64,000 nucleotides of DNA from Pseudonocardia sp. C8 (GTDB lineage: Bacteria > Actinomycetota > Actinomycetes > Mycobacteriales > Pseudonocardiaceae): the NCBI RefSeq assembly GCF_014267175.1, contig NZ_JACMTR010000002.1, forward strand, positions 5,729,501-5,793,500, in the 5' to 3' direction. The position numbers and the translations under genes are program-made. Under the pieces are notes generated by a model that was not told where the DNA came from, ran no database searches, and worked only from the letters and a program-made list of their open reading frames with translations. Every line of letters starts with the position of its first letter. Within the stretch, counting starts at the first letter, position 1. Positions 31,693 to 39,600 of the stretch are shown piece after piece.

Positions 31693-33348
31693 ATGCCGAG
31701 CACGTTGAACGGAATCCCCGCCAGCCCCGGCCGCGCCGGTGGTCGCGTCGTGCGCGTCGCCGAGCCGCCGGGCGAGCCGGCCGCCGGGCCCGCCCCCGCG
31801 GACCCGGACGCCGAGGCCGCCCGGATCGCGCCCGCCGTCGAGCTCGTGTCGCAGCGCCTCACCGCGCGCGCCGCGACCGTCTCCGGGGACGCGAAGGAGG
31901 TGCTCGAGGCGACCGTGACGATGGTCGGCGACCCGGCACTGCTGGAGAACGCGCAGGGCCTGGTGACCACGAAGGGCTACCCCGCCGCGCGCGCGGTGTG
32001 GGAGGCCGCGAACCAGTTCGCGGAGATGCTCTCCTCGATGGGCGGCTACATGGCCGAGCGCGCCCGCGACATCCACGACGTCCGGGACCGGATCGTGGCC
32101 GAGCTGCTGGGCCTGCCCGCCCCCGGTGTCGCCGATCTCGACGCCCCGGCCGTGCTCGTCGCCTCCGACCTCGCGCCCGCCGACACCGCCGGTCTGCGGC
32201 CGGGCGTCGCGCTCGCGCTGGTCACCGAGCAGGGCGGCCCGACCAGCCACACCGCCATCCTCGCCCGCTCCCTGGGGATCCCGGCCGTGGTGGGCTGCGC
32301 GGGGGCGCGGACGCTCGCCGAGGGCGCCGCCGTGACCGTGGACGGCGGCACCGGTGAGGTCCGCGAGGTCGCCACGCTCGACGAGGCGACCGCGTTCGCG
32401 GCCGCGGCGGCGGTGACCGCCGAGTGGGACGGTGCCGGCCGAACCGCGGACGGCCGCGTCGTCCCGCTGCTGGCCAACGTGGGCGACGGCCCGGGCGCGG
32501 CCAAGTCCGCGGCCGCCGGTGCCGAGGGTGTGGGGCTGTTCCGGACCGAGCTGGCGTTCCTCGCCGCGACCGAGGAGCCCTCCGAGGCCCGGCAGCGCGA
32601 GGTCTACACCGAGGTGCTGTCCGCGTTCGCCGGGAAGCCGGTCACCGCCCGCACCCTGGACGCCGGCGCCGACAAGCCGCTGCCGTTCCTGTCCCTCGAC
32701 GGCGAGCCCAACCCGGCGCTCGGCGTGCGCGGCCTGCGCATCGCCCGGGTCGCCGGGAACGGCGCGGGCGTGCTCGACCGCCAGCTCGCGGGGCTGGCCG
32801 CGGCCGCCAAGGAGACCGGTGTCGCGCTCAAGGTGATGGCGCCGATGGTCGCCACCGCCGAGGAAGCCGCCTGGTTCGTGGAGCGCTGCCGGGCGCACGG
32901 CATCACCCAGGCCGGCGTCATGATCGAGATCCCGGCGGCGGTCCTCACCGCGGACGAGATCATGCGCGAGGTCGACTTCGTCTCGGTGGGCACGAACGAC
33001 CTGGCCCAGTACCTGTTCGCGGCGGACCGGCAGTCCGGGCCGGTGGCGGCGCTCAACGACCCGTGGCAGCCGGCGCTGCTGCGGCTGATCGGGATGCTCG
33101 GCGAGGCCTCGGCCCGGACCGGGACGCCGGTCGGCGTCTGCGGGGAGGCCGCGGCCGACCCGGAGCTGGCCCCGGTGCTGGTCGGGCTGGGCGTCGCGAC
33201 CCTGTCGATGGGCTCGGGCGCGCTCGCCGCCGTGGGGGCCCGGCTGGGCGGGCTGACCGTCGACCAGTGCCGGGAGCGGGCCCGGGCGGCCTGCGCGACG
33301 GCCGACCCGATCGCGGCCCGGCGGGCGGTGGCCGCGCTGGGGCGCTGA
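31693..33348 (+). CDS. ptsI: PTS enzyme I (phosphoenolpyruvate-protein phosphotransferase)
   Basis: 551 residues from ATG 31693, with AGGGAG at 31682-31687. The phosphohistidine is in GGPTSHTAILARS near residue 185. The PEP-binding C-terminal domain has GLFRTEL near 281, RTLDAGADKP near 320, VSVGTNDLAQY near 430 and the catalytic GVCGEAAAD Cys near 480. Enzyme I starts the phosphorelay to HPr and the fructose EII. Its stop codon is part of the first unit of a 31-bp tandem repeat array. Confidence 0.96.
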   Translation: MPSTLNGIPASPGRAGGRVVRVAEPPGEPAAGPAPADPDAEAARIAPAVELVSQRLTARAATVSGDAKEVLEATVTMVGDPALLENAQGLVTTKGYPAARAVWEAANQFAEMLSSMGGYMAERARDIHDVRDRIVAELLGLPAPGVADLDAPAVLVASDLAPADTAGLRPGVALALVTEQGGPTSHTAILARSLGIPAVVGCAGARTLAEGAAVTVDGGTGEVREVATLDEATAFAAAAAVTAEWDGAGRTADGRVVPLLANVGDGPGAAKSAAAGAEGVGLFRTELAFLAATEEPSEARQREVYTEVLSAFAGKPVTARTLDAGADKPLPFLSLDGEPNPALGVRGLRIARVAGNGAGVLDRQLAGLAAAAKETGVALKVMAPMVATAEEAAWFVERCRAHGITQAGVMIEIPAAVLTADEIMREVDFVSVGTNDLAQYLFAADRQSGPVAALNDPWQPALLRLIGMLGEASARTGTPVGVCGEAAADPELAPVLVGLGVATLSMGSGALAAVGARLGGLTVDQCRERARAACATADPIAARRAVAALGR

Positions 33349-33498
33349 GAGGAGCTTGCGGAACGAACATCAGCGCTGAGAGGAGCTTGCGGAACGAACA
33401 TCAGCGCTGAGAGGAGCTTGCGGAACGAACATCAGCGCTGAGAGGAGCTTGCGGAACGAACATCAGCGCTGAGAGGAGCTTGCGGAACGAACATCAGC
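33344..33498. repeat. Five perfect 31-bp tandem repeats after ptsI
   Basis: Units at 33344, 33375, 33406, 33437 and 33468, identical over 31 bp; a degraded sixth start follows at 33499. Each unit begins GCTGAGAGGAGC and ends CGAACATCAGC, so every junction forms the palindrome TCAGCGCTGA. The first unit contains the ptsI stop codon. No spacers separate the units. Confidence 0.95.
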
Positions 33499-33514
33499 GC
33501 TGACAGAAGCCTGC

Positions 33515-33547
33515 GTCCGTCCCGGCCGGGTGACCGGCCGGGCGGAC
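33515..33547. terminator. Hairpin after the 31-bp array
   Basis: CCCGGCCGG, loop GTGA, CCGGCCGGG (33521-33542), extended by GTCCG/CGGAC on the outside with one unpaired base. It is the first strong stem after ptsI and probably its terminator. Confidence 0.6.
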
Positions 33548-33579
33548 CTCGCCGGGCCCTTGCCGCCGAGGGCTCGGAG

Positions 33580-33632
33580 CTGCGAAGGGGCACCCCGCCC
33601 GGGCGCGTGCCGCCCCGGGGTGTCCCTCGCAG
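33580..33632. terminator. Long hairpin 3' of the ArsR gene
   Basis: 33580-33597 pairs with 33616-33632 (CGGGGTGTCCCTCGCAG) through about 17 pairs with one bulge and one G-U pair. It lies 26 nt beyond the ArsR stop on the minus strand and would also stop read-through from ptsI. Confidence 0.6.
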
Positions 33633-33657
33633 TGCGTTCCCGGGCCCGGTGGCCGGG

Positions 33658-33975
33658 TCAGCGGCCGGCGGGCTCGCGCCGCAGCACCCGTTCCAGCACG
33701 GCGCGCACGGTCGGGTCGTCGACGGTGTAGTAGACGAACGTCCCCTCGCGCCGGTTCTCGACCAGCCCGGCGAGCCGCAGCTTGGCGAGGTGCTGGCTCA
33801 CCGCGGTGGGCGCCGCCCCGACGAGCTCGGCCAGGCAGGCCACCGAGGACTCGCCCTGCAGCAACGCCCAGAGGATCTTGATCCGGGTCGGGTCGGACAG
33901 CATGCGCATGGCGTCCGCGGCACGGCGGACGTCCTCGTCGGGCGGCATGGCGAAGCCGGGGATCGACTCGTGCAC
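33658..33975 (-). CDS. ArsR/SmtB family metal-responsive repressor
   Basis: 105 residues from GTG 33975. TATCCT lies 6 nt upstream and no Shine-Dalgarno is seen, so the mRNA is probably leaderless. The winged helix is typical: LSDPTRIKILWALLQGESSVACLAELVG, then TAVSQHLAKLRLAGLVENRREGTFVYYTV. The only Cys is in SVACLAEL; the classical ELCVCD pair and a C-terminal His cluster are absent, so the metal ligands are not obvious. It is divergent from a metal-exporting P-type ATPase and should repress it until metal binds. Confidence 0.9.
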   Translation of the reverse strand: MHESIPGFAMPPDEDVRRAADAMRMLSDPTRIKILWALLQGESSVACLAELVGAAPTAVSQHLAKLRLAGLVENRREGTFVYYTVDDPTVRAVLERVLRREPAGR

Positions 33976-34041
33976 GCGGCCAGGATACCTGAGTAACTGC
34001 GCGGATGGACGTGCATCTCGCTGAGTGGATGCCTGCTTGCC

Positions 34042-34063
34042 TATCTTCGTGCATACGCAGATA
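34042..34063. promoter_or_regulatory. ArsR/SmtB-type operator overlapping the ATPase promoter
   Basis: A 22-bp imperfect palindrome, TATCTtCGT-GCAT-ACGcAGATA. The -10 TAAGCT (34062-34067) overlaps its right end, and the ATG follows 7 nt later. Its size and position match operators of ArsR/SmtB repressors such as CmtR and NmtR. Confidence 0.65.
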
Positions 34064-34074
34064 AGCTCACCGGC

Positions 34075-36015
34075 ATGCGCACCGCACTGACCCTGCCCGA
34101 GGTCCGCTGGGCCGGGGCCTCCCTGCTGGCGTTCCTCGCCGCGGTGGGGCTCGACCTCGCCGGCACCCCCGCCCCGGTCGTGGTCACGGCCTACCTCGCC
34201 TGCTACGTCCTCGGCGGCTGGGAGCCCGCCGTCGAGGGGATCCGGGCGCTCGCCGAGAAGCGGCTCGACGTCGACCTGCTGATGGTCGTCGCGGCCGGCG
34301 CCGCGGCCTCGATCGGCCAGTGGTTCGACGGGGGCCTGCTGATCGTCATCTTCGCGACCTCCGGCGCCCTGGAATCGGTGATGACCGCCCGGACCCGGGC
34401 CAGCATCGACGCGCTGCTGGACCTCGCCCCGGAGACCGCCACCCTCGTCGAGGACGGCGGCGAGCGGCAGGTCCCGGCGGCCGAGCTGGTCGCCGGGCAG
34501 ACCGTCGTCGTCCGGCCCGGCGAGCGGATCCCCGGCGACGGCCGGGTGCTCGACGGCGTGTCCGAGGTGGACACGGCCGGGCTGACCGGGGAGCCGGTGC
34601 CGGTCCGGCGGGCGGCGGGCGACGACGTCCTGGCCGGGACCGTCAACGGCACCGGCGTGCTGCGGGTGCGGGCGCTGCGCGACGCCGCGGACACCGTCGT
34701 GGCCGGGGTCGCTGCCCAGGTCGAGCGGGCCGCCGAGACCAAGGCGCACCGCCAGCTGTTCATCGAGAAGGTCGAGCAGCGCTACTCCGCGATCGTCGTG
34801 GCCGCCACCGTGGCGCTGCTGGCGGTGCCGCTGCTGTTCGGGGCGCCGTTCGAGGAGACGCTGCTCCGCGCGATCGTCTTCATGATCGTCGCGTCGCCGT
34901 GCGCGATCGTGCTGGCCACCATGCCGCCGCTGCTCGCGGCACTCGCGGTCTCCGGGCGGCGCGGGACCCTGGTCAAGGACGTCACCGTGCTCGAGGCGCT
35001 CGCCGAGATCGACACGGTCGTCCTGGACAAGACCGGCACGCTCACCTCCGGCCGCCCGCAGGTCGTGGACGTGACCCCGCTCGGCGACCGGTCCGCCGGC
35101 GACGTCCTCGCGCTGGCGGCCGCGGCCGAGGAGGGCAGCGAGCACGTCCTGGGCCGCGCGGTGCGGCGGCACGCGCTGGAGCGCGGCCTCGACCTGCCCG
35201 CCGTGTCCGGGTTCGAGGCGATCCCGGGCGAGGGGGTACGCGCGGTCGTCGACGGCCACGAGGTCGCGGTCGGGCGGCCCGAGCTGCTCACCGAGCCCGG
35301 CGAGCGGGTCACCGCGCTGGTCGACGCGGTGCAGGACGGGGGGCGCACGGCCGTCGTCGTGCTGGTGGACTCCGAGCCGGCCGGCGTCGTCGCGCTGTCC
35401 GACGAGCCGCGGCCGGGCGCGGTCGAGGCGATCGAGGAGATCCGGCGGACCGTCGGCACGCCGGAGGTCCTCACCGGTGACGCGGCGCGGCCGGCCCGCA
35501 TCCTCGCCGACCGGCTCGGCCTGCCCGACGTGCGCTCCGGGCTGCTGCCCGCCGGCAAGGTGGAGGTCGTCGGCGAGCGGCAGGCGTCCGGACGGCGGGT
35601 GCTGGCCGTCGGGGACGGCATCAACGACGCGCCGCTGCTGGCCTCCGCCGACGTCGGCCTGGTCGTCGGCGAGGGAGCGGGGGCGCTGTCGCTGGAGGCG
35701 GCGGACGGCGTCCTCACCCGGGACCCGCTGGGCTCGCTGGCACCGGTGGTCGAGCTCGCCCGGCGGGCCCGCCGGATCGCCCGTGCGAACCTGGCCTTCG
35801 CCGCCACGGTGATCGTCGTGCTGGTGGCGTGGGACCTGATCGGGACGTTGCCGCTGGTCGTCGGCGTCGCCGGGCACGAGCTGTCGACCGTGCTGGTCTG
35901 CCTGAACGGGCTGCGGCTGCTGGTCGGCGCGCGCCGCGGGGACCGGCGGAGCCGTGCGGCGGCCGGTGCGGTGGTCCCGGCCGGGCGCGAACCGGTCGGA
36001 GCGGGCCGCCGGTAG
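34075..36015 (+). CDS. Heavy-metal P1B-type ATPase (exporter)
   Basis: 646 residues. No N-terminal metal-binding domain is present. The TGEPVPV actuator motif is near 175, the ion-binding SPC in VASPCAIVLATMPP near 278, the phosphorylated Asp in DKTGTLTSG near 321, the nucleotide-domain SEHVLG near 362 and GDGINDAPLL near 520. The SPC motif fits Zn, Cd, Pb or Co export; the last helices read GHELSTVLVCLNGLRLL as in ZntA/CtpG-like pumps. The partner ArsR repressor is encoded divergently, as in mycobacterial cmtR-ctpG. Gene likely leaderless. Confidence 0.93.
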   Translation: MRTALTLPEVRWAGASLLAFLAAVGLDLAGTPAPVVVTAYLACYVLGGWEPAVEGIRALAEKRLDVDLLMVVAAGAAASIGQWFDGGLLIVIFATSGALESVMTARTRASIDALLDLAPETATLVEDGGERQVPAAELVAGQTVVVRPGERIPGDGRVLDGVSEVDTAGLTGEPVPVRRAAGDDVLAGTVNGTGVLRVRALRDAADTVVAGVAAQVERAAETKAHRQLFIEKVEQRYSAIVVAATVALLAVPLLFGAPFEETLLRAIVFMIVASPCAIVLATMPPLLAALAVSGRRGTLVKDVTVLEALAEIDTVVLDKTGTLTSGRPQVVDVTPLGDRSAGDVLALAAAAEEGSEHVLGRAVRRHALERGLDLPAVSGFEAIPGEGVRAVVDGHEVAVGRPELLTEPGERVTALVDAVQDGGRTAVVVLVDSEPAGVVALSDEPRPGAVEAIEEIRRTVGTPEVLTGDAARPARILADRLGLPDVRSGLLPAGKVEVVGERQASGRRVLAVGDGINDAPLLASADVGLVVGEGAGALSLEAADGVLTRDPLGSLAPVVELARRARRIARANLAFAATVIVVLVAWDLIGTLPLVVGVAGHELSTVLVCLNGLRLLVGARRGDRRSRAAAGAVVPAGREPVGAGRR

Positions 36016-36028
36016 GCCCGGCGCGGCG

Positions 36029-36625
36029 TCAGGCCGGCGCGGCGTCCAGGGCGGCCAGCGCCATCCGGCGCAGCACGGCGGCGCGCGCGTCGGCCCCGCG
36101 GGTCGGCGGCTGCTCCGCCCGCGGGGCGTACGGGGTCGAGTTGAGCAGCCCGAACACGCCGTGCGCGACCGTCCGGGCGTCGGTGGGCGGGACGTCCGGA
36201 TGGACCCGTCGCAGGGTGTCCACCCACAGCTCGACGTAGGTGCGCTGCAGCCGCCGGACGGTGCGCCGCGGCTCGTCGGGCAGGTTCGCGAGGTCCCGGT
36301 CCTGGACGACGATCAGCTCCGGCTCCCGCGTGGTGAACTCGATGTGGAAGTCGACCAGGTCGGCGAGCGCGGCCCGCGGGTCGTCGTGCCGGACCCGCGC
36401 CCGACCGCCGGCGAGGAGCCGCTCGCTGATGTCGATCAGCATCTCCGCGAGCAGCGCCTCCTTTCCGGGAAAGTGCCGGTAGAGGGCCGGCCCGCTGACG
36501 CCGACGGCCGCGCCCAGCTCGGCGATGCTCACCCCGTGGAACCCGTGCCTGGCGAACAGCCGGGACGCCTCTGCGAGGATCTGCTCGCGCCGGGTGGGTC
36601 CGGCGGTGTCCGGGGCGGCGGCCAT
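36029..36625 (-). CDS. TetR family regulator (candidate BkaR-like repressor of leucine degradation)
   Basis: 198 residues from ATG 36625. The helix-turn-helix reads VSIAELGAAVGVSGPALYRHFPGKEALL near 33-60, and the ligand domain contains HIEFTTREPELIVVQDRDLANL. A palindrome lies 22 nt upstream and two related ones lie before accD1, 3.7 kb away. In mycobacteria a TetR protein (Rv2506, BkaR) adjoins and represses the accD1-accA1-fadE19 operon, so this is probably its counterpart, separated from its target by a two-component system. Confidence 0.85.
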   Translation of the reverse strand: MAAAPDTAGPTRREQILAEASRLFARHGFHGVSIAELGAAVGVSGPALYRHFPGKEALLAEMLIDISERLLAGGRARVRHDDPRAALADLVDFHIEFTTREPELIVVQDRDLANLPDEPRRTVRRLQRTYVELWVDTLRRVHPDVPPTDARTVAHGVFGLLNSTPYAPRAEQPPTRGADARAAVLRRMALAALDAAPA

Positions 36626-36646
36626 CTCCCGATCGTACCCGGCTCG

Positions 36647-36662
36647 GTTAATGATTGTTAAC
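36647..36662. promoter_or_regulatory. TetR-operator-like palindrome, copy 1
   Basis: GTTAATGATTGTTAAC, arms GTTAA/TTAAC, located 22 nt before the TetR gene and 55 nt before the histidine kinase. It resembles the two palindromes at 40344 and 40362. Together they define a probable autoregulated regulon. Confidence 0.6.
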
Positions 36663-36716
36663 ACCGCGGTGGTCGTCTCAGGCTGTGCACAGGACGTCGG
36701 CGATACCCTCGTCGGT

Positions 36717-38930
36717 GTGAGGAGCCTCCTGCGCCGGCTGCGCGAACGCACGGGCGTCCGCGCGGCGTCGGCGCTCGCCGCGGCGGCCGCCGTCGCGGTC
36801 GTGCTCGTCGTCGCCGGGGTCGCGCTCGTGCTCGTGCTCGACCAGACGCTCAAGAGCAACACCCGCGCCGCGCTCGAGGAGAACGCCCGGCAGCTCGGCA
36901 CCCGGGTCGAGGCCAACTTCTCGGGCACCGGCGACCCCAAGCGCAACGCGATCGACGCGACCGGCAAGCGCACCGACATCGTCCAGGTCGTCACCGCCTA
37001 CAGCGACGAGACCAACGCGCCGGACTGGATGGTCGGCTCCAACGGGAGGCAGCAGGACGTCCAGATCATCGGATCGTCGGACCCGCTGAGCGGCCAGGGC
37101 CGGATCGTGGACTGGCTGCTGGCGCCCGGGGAGACGAACTACCAGCTCGACGTCCCGATCACGTTCCGCAGCGGCTCGGGGCAGAACGGCGTGGACGAGA
37201 CCACGACCGAGACCATGATGGTCGTCGGCGTCGGTGACCGGGCCCAGGGCCGTCCGATCACGATCTACGCCGCGCAGGAGCTCGGGCCAGTGCACGACGC
37301 CGTCGAGACCGTCGGCTGGCTGGTCGCAGGCGGCGTCCCGGTCCTCGTCCTGATCGCCGGGTTCTTCACCTACCTGTTCGCCGGGAGCGCGCTGCGCCCG
37401 GTCGAGCAGATGCGCGCCCGGGTCGCGGGCATGACCGACAAGGACCTCTCCCAGCGGGTGCCCGAGCCTGCGGCCCGCGACGAGGTCGGGCGCCTGGCCC
37501 GGACGATGAACCAGATGCTCGGCAGGCTCGAGTCGTCCCAGGCCACCCAGCGCCGGTTCGTCGCCGACGCCAGCCACGAGCTGCGCAGCCCGCTCGCGAC
37601 CGTGTCCACCGGCCTCGAGCTGCTCGGTACCGGGATGCCGGAAGGGTCCGCGGACCGCGCGACCGTCGACACGCTGCGCGGCGAGACGACCCGGCTGACC
37701 GGCCTCGTCGAGGGGCTGCTGTTCCTGGCCCGGGCCGACGAGCGGGGGCTCGTACCGCGCCGGGAGGAGGTCGACCTCGACGAGATCGCCGAGGCCGAGC
37801 GGGTCCGCCCGTCGGGCGAGACGGCCGTCGCCGTGCGGGTGACGACCGAGCCGGTGCGGGTCGTCGGCGACCGTGGCCAGCTGGTCCGCGTCGTGCGGAA
37901 CCTGGTGGACAACGCCAAGCGGCACGCGCGGTCGACCGTCGCCGTGTCGGTGCGGGCCGCGGACGGCGTCGCGGTGATCGACGTCGACGACGACGGCAAC
38001 GGCGTCCCCGAGGCCGACCGGAGCCGGGTGTTCGAGCGGTTCGTGCGGCTCGACGAGGCCCGCTCGCGCGGTGACGGCGGTTCCGGGCTGGGACTGTCGA
38101 TCGTGTCCGAGCTGGTCGCCGCGCACGGCGGCACCGTGGCTGCCCTCGAGTCGCCGGAGCTCGGGGGCGCCCGGTTCCGGGTGACCGTGCCGGCCACGGC
38201 ACCGGATCCGGACGGCGCCGGGAACCGGGCGCCGGCCGCCGTGGACGGGGCGCCGGTGGACGAGCCCCGCCCGGCCGCCGGGGCCGGGCAGTCCCCGGCC
38301 GGAGCGGACGACGCGGCCGCGGCCGGGCTGGACGGGTCGCGAGGGCCGGCGGTGTCCGCTTCGCGCGGGTCGCAGGGCTCGGTCGCGCCCGGTCCGGACG
38401 AGCCGCGGGGATCGATCCTGCCCGGCTCCGACGGCTCTCGGGGGTCGGCGGTGTCCGGCTCGGAGGGGTCTCGGGGGTCGGCGCTGCCCGGCTCGGACAG
38501 GACCGGGGGACCGGCCGTGGCCGGCCCGGACGGCTCGCGGGAACCGGCTGCGCCCGATCGGAACTGGTGGGCGGAACCGCCCGCCCCCGGCCCGAACGGT
38601 TCGGGGGTACCGGCCGCGCCCGGCCAGGCGGGCGGACCCGCGCACCGGCCCGACCTCGGCCGGTCGTCGACGGTCGCCGACCACGAGGGCGGCGGGCCGG
38701 CGCGCCCCCCGAACCGCAGGCCGGACCCCTCGACCGGTCCGCTGCCGATCCGCCCCGACACGGTCGGCAGCCCGTACGACGAGAACGCCACCCGCCCGAT
38801 ACCGGTCTCCGGTGCCCGGGCGGCCCGCCACGGCACCGCCGTCGCGAACCGGGAACGCACCGGTGAGCAACCGACCCGCCCCACCGCGGCCGGTCGCCCG
38901 CCGGTGCCCCGCGGCCACGGCAGGACCTGA
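36717..38930 (+). CDS. Sensor histidine kinase with long repeat-containing tail
   Basis: 737 residues from GTG 36717, 7 nt after TACCCT (36704-36709) and without a ribosome site. TM1 is near 18-42, an extracytoplasmic sensor domain runs to about 200, TM2 is near 203-225, followed by HAMP. The H-box is ADASHELRSPL, the N-box VVRNLVDNAKRHA, with DVDDDGNGVP and GGSGLGLSI for ATP. The kinase core ends near 495. The last 240 residues are low-complexity Gly/Ser/Pro/Arg, including seven 11-residue repeats. The nearest response regulator is convergent. Confidence 0.9.
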   Translation: MRSLLRRLRERTGVRAASALAAAAAVAVVLVVAGVALVLVLDQTLKSNTRAALEENARQLGTRVEANFSGTGDPKRNAIDATGKRTDIVQVVTAYSDETNAPDWMVGSNGRQQDVQIIGSSDPLSGQGRIVDWLLAPGETNYQLDVPITFRSGSGQNGVDETTTETMMVVGVGDRAQGRPITIYAAQELGPVHDAVETVGWLVAGGVPVLVLIAGFFTYLFAGSALRPVEQMRARVAGMTDKDLSQRVPEPAARDEVGRLARTMNQMLGRLESSQATQRRFVADASHELRSPLATVSTGLELLGTGMPEGSADRATVDTLRGETTRLTGLVEGLLFLARADERGLVPRREEVDLDEIAEAERVRPSGETAVAVRVTTEPVRVVGDRGQLVRVVRNLVDNAKRHARSTVAVSVRAADGVAVIDVDDDGNGVPEADRSRVFERFVRLDEARSRGDGGSGLGLSIVSELVAAHGGTVAALESPELGGARFRVTVPATAPDPDGAGNRAPAAVDGAPVDEPRPAAGAGQSPAGADDAAAAGLDGSRGPAVSASRGSQGSVAPGPDEPRGSILPGSDGSRGSAVSGSEGSRGSALPGSDRTGGPAVAGPDGSREPAAPDRNWWAEPPAPGPNGSGVPAAPGQAGGPAHRPDLGRSSTVADHEGGGPARPPNRRPDPSTGPLPIRPDTVGSPYDENATRPIPVSGARAARHGTAVANRERTGEQPTRPTAAGRPPVPRGHGRT
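38325..38555 (+). repeat. Seven 33-bp (11-residue) degenerate repeats in the kinase tail
   Basis: Residues 537-613 consist of seven consecutive 11-mers around GSDGSRGSAVS, for example GLDGSRGPAVS, GPDEPRGSILP and GSEGSRGSALP. The pattern is intrinsically disordered and cationic-acidic mixed. The DNA copies differ mainly at third positions, so the array is old or maintained as protein. Confidence 0.85.
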
Positions 38931-39083
38931 TCCGGTCCGGTCCCGGGCAGTCGCGTTCCGCGGAACGCGGCGGCACCGTCGCGCCGAGCTGCTGCTGCCA
39001 AGGACGCCGACCTGCACCGGGCGTGGAACGGTGCCGGCCGCGCACCAGGAATCTGGGGCACGTTCGCCGTCGTCGCCGCCGCG

Positions 39084-39545
39084 GCGGGCCCGTGCGTGTC
39101 GACCGGTTGCTCAGCAGCACGTTCGCGCCGCCGTGCAGGCGGGAGCGTGCGCGCCGACGCTGCGCTCAGGGTCGATCAGCACGCATCGGACGTGGCGAGG
39201 GTGAGAACGTGCTTCTCGACGGCCCGCCGCGGGTTGATCAGCACGTTTCGGCCGCGCGCGAGGCGGGATCGTGCGTGTCGACGGCGCGCCGGAGGTTGAT
39301 CAGCACGTGTGGGCCGTGCGTGGGGCGGGTTCGTGCGTGTCGGTCGCGGGTCGCGGTTTGATCAGCGCGTTTCGGCCGGACCGGGGGCGGGATCGTGCGT
39401 GTCGACGGCCCGCTGCGGGGTGATCAGCACGTTCCAGCCGTGCCCGGGGCGGGATCGTGCTGCTCGACGATCCGCCGGGAGATGGATCAGCGCGTAATTG
39501 CCGGCCCCCAGGGCAGGAACGTGCGTCTCGGCGCCGGCGCGGGAC
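39084..39545. repeat. Seven degenerate 62-bp tandem repeats in a 670-bp non-coding gap
   Basis: Units start at 39107, 39172, 39234, 39296, 39358, 39420 and 39483; spacing is exactly 62 bp for four consecutive units. A half unit precedes the first. Conserved blocks are TTGATCAGCACGTTTCGGCC at the start and GGGATCGTGCGTGTCGACGG near position 33. GCACG in the first can pair with CGTGC in the second. Since 62 is not a multiple of 3, the units do not encode a repeated peptide. The rest of 38931-39600 shows no gene. Confidence 0.9.
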
Positions 39546-39600
39546 GTCCCGCTGCGACCCCGTCCGCGACGGCGAGCCGGTTCCGGCCCGGAACGGCGCG

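Noticed and set aside
33344..33498. CRISPR array
   Set aside because: Units are head-to-tail without spacers and no cas gene is present; it is a simple tandem repeat.
39107..39545. Integron attC array or a repeated peptide gene
   Set aside because: No GTTRRRY/RYYYAAC ends, no integrase, and the 62-bp period breaks any reading frame.
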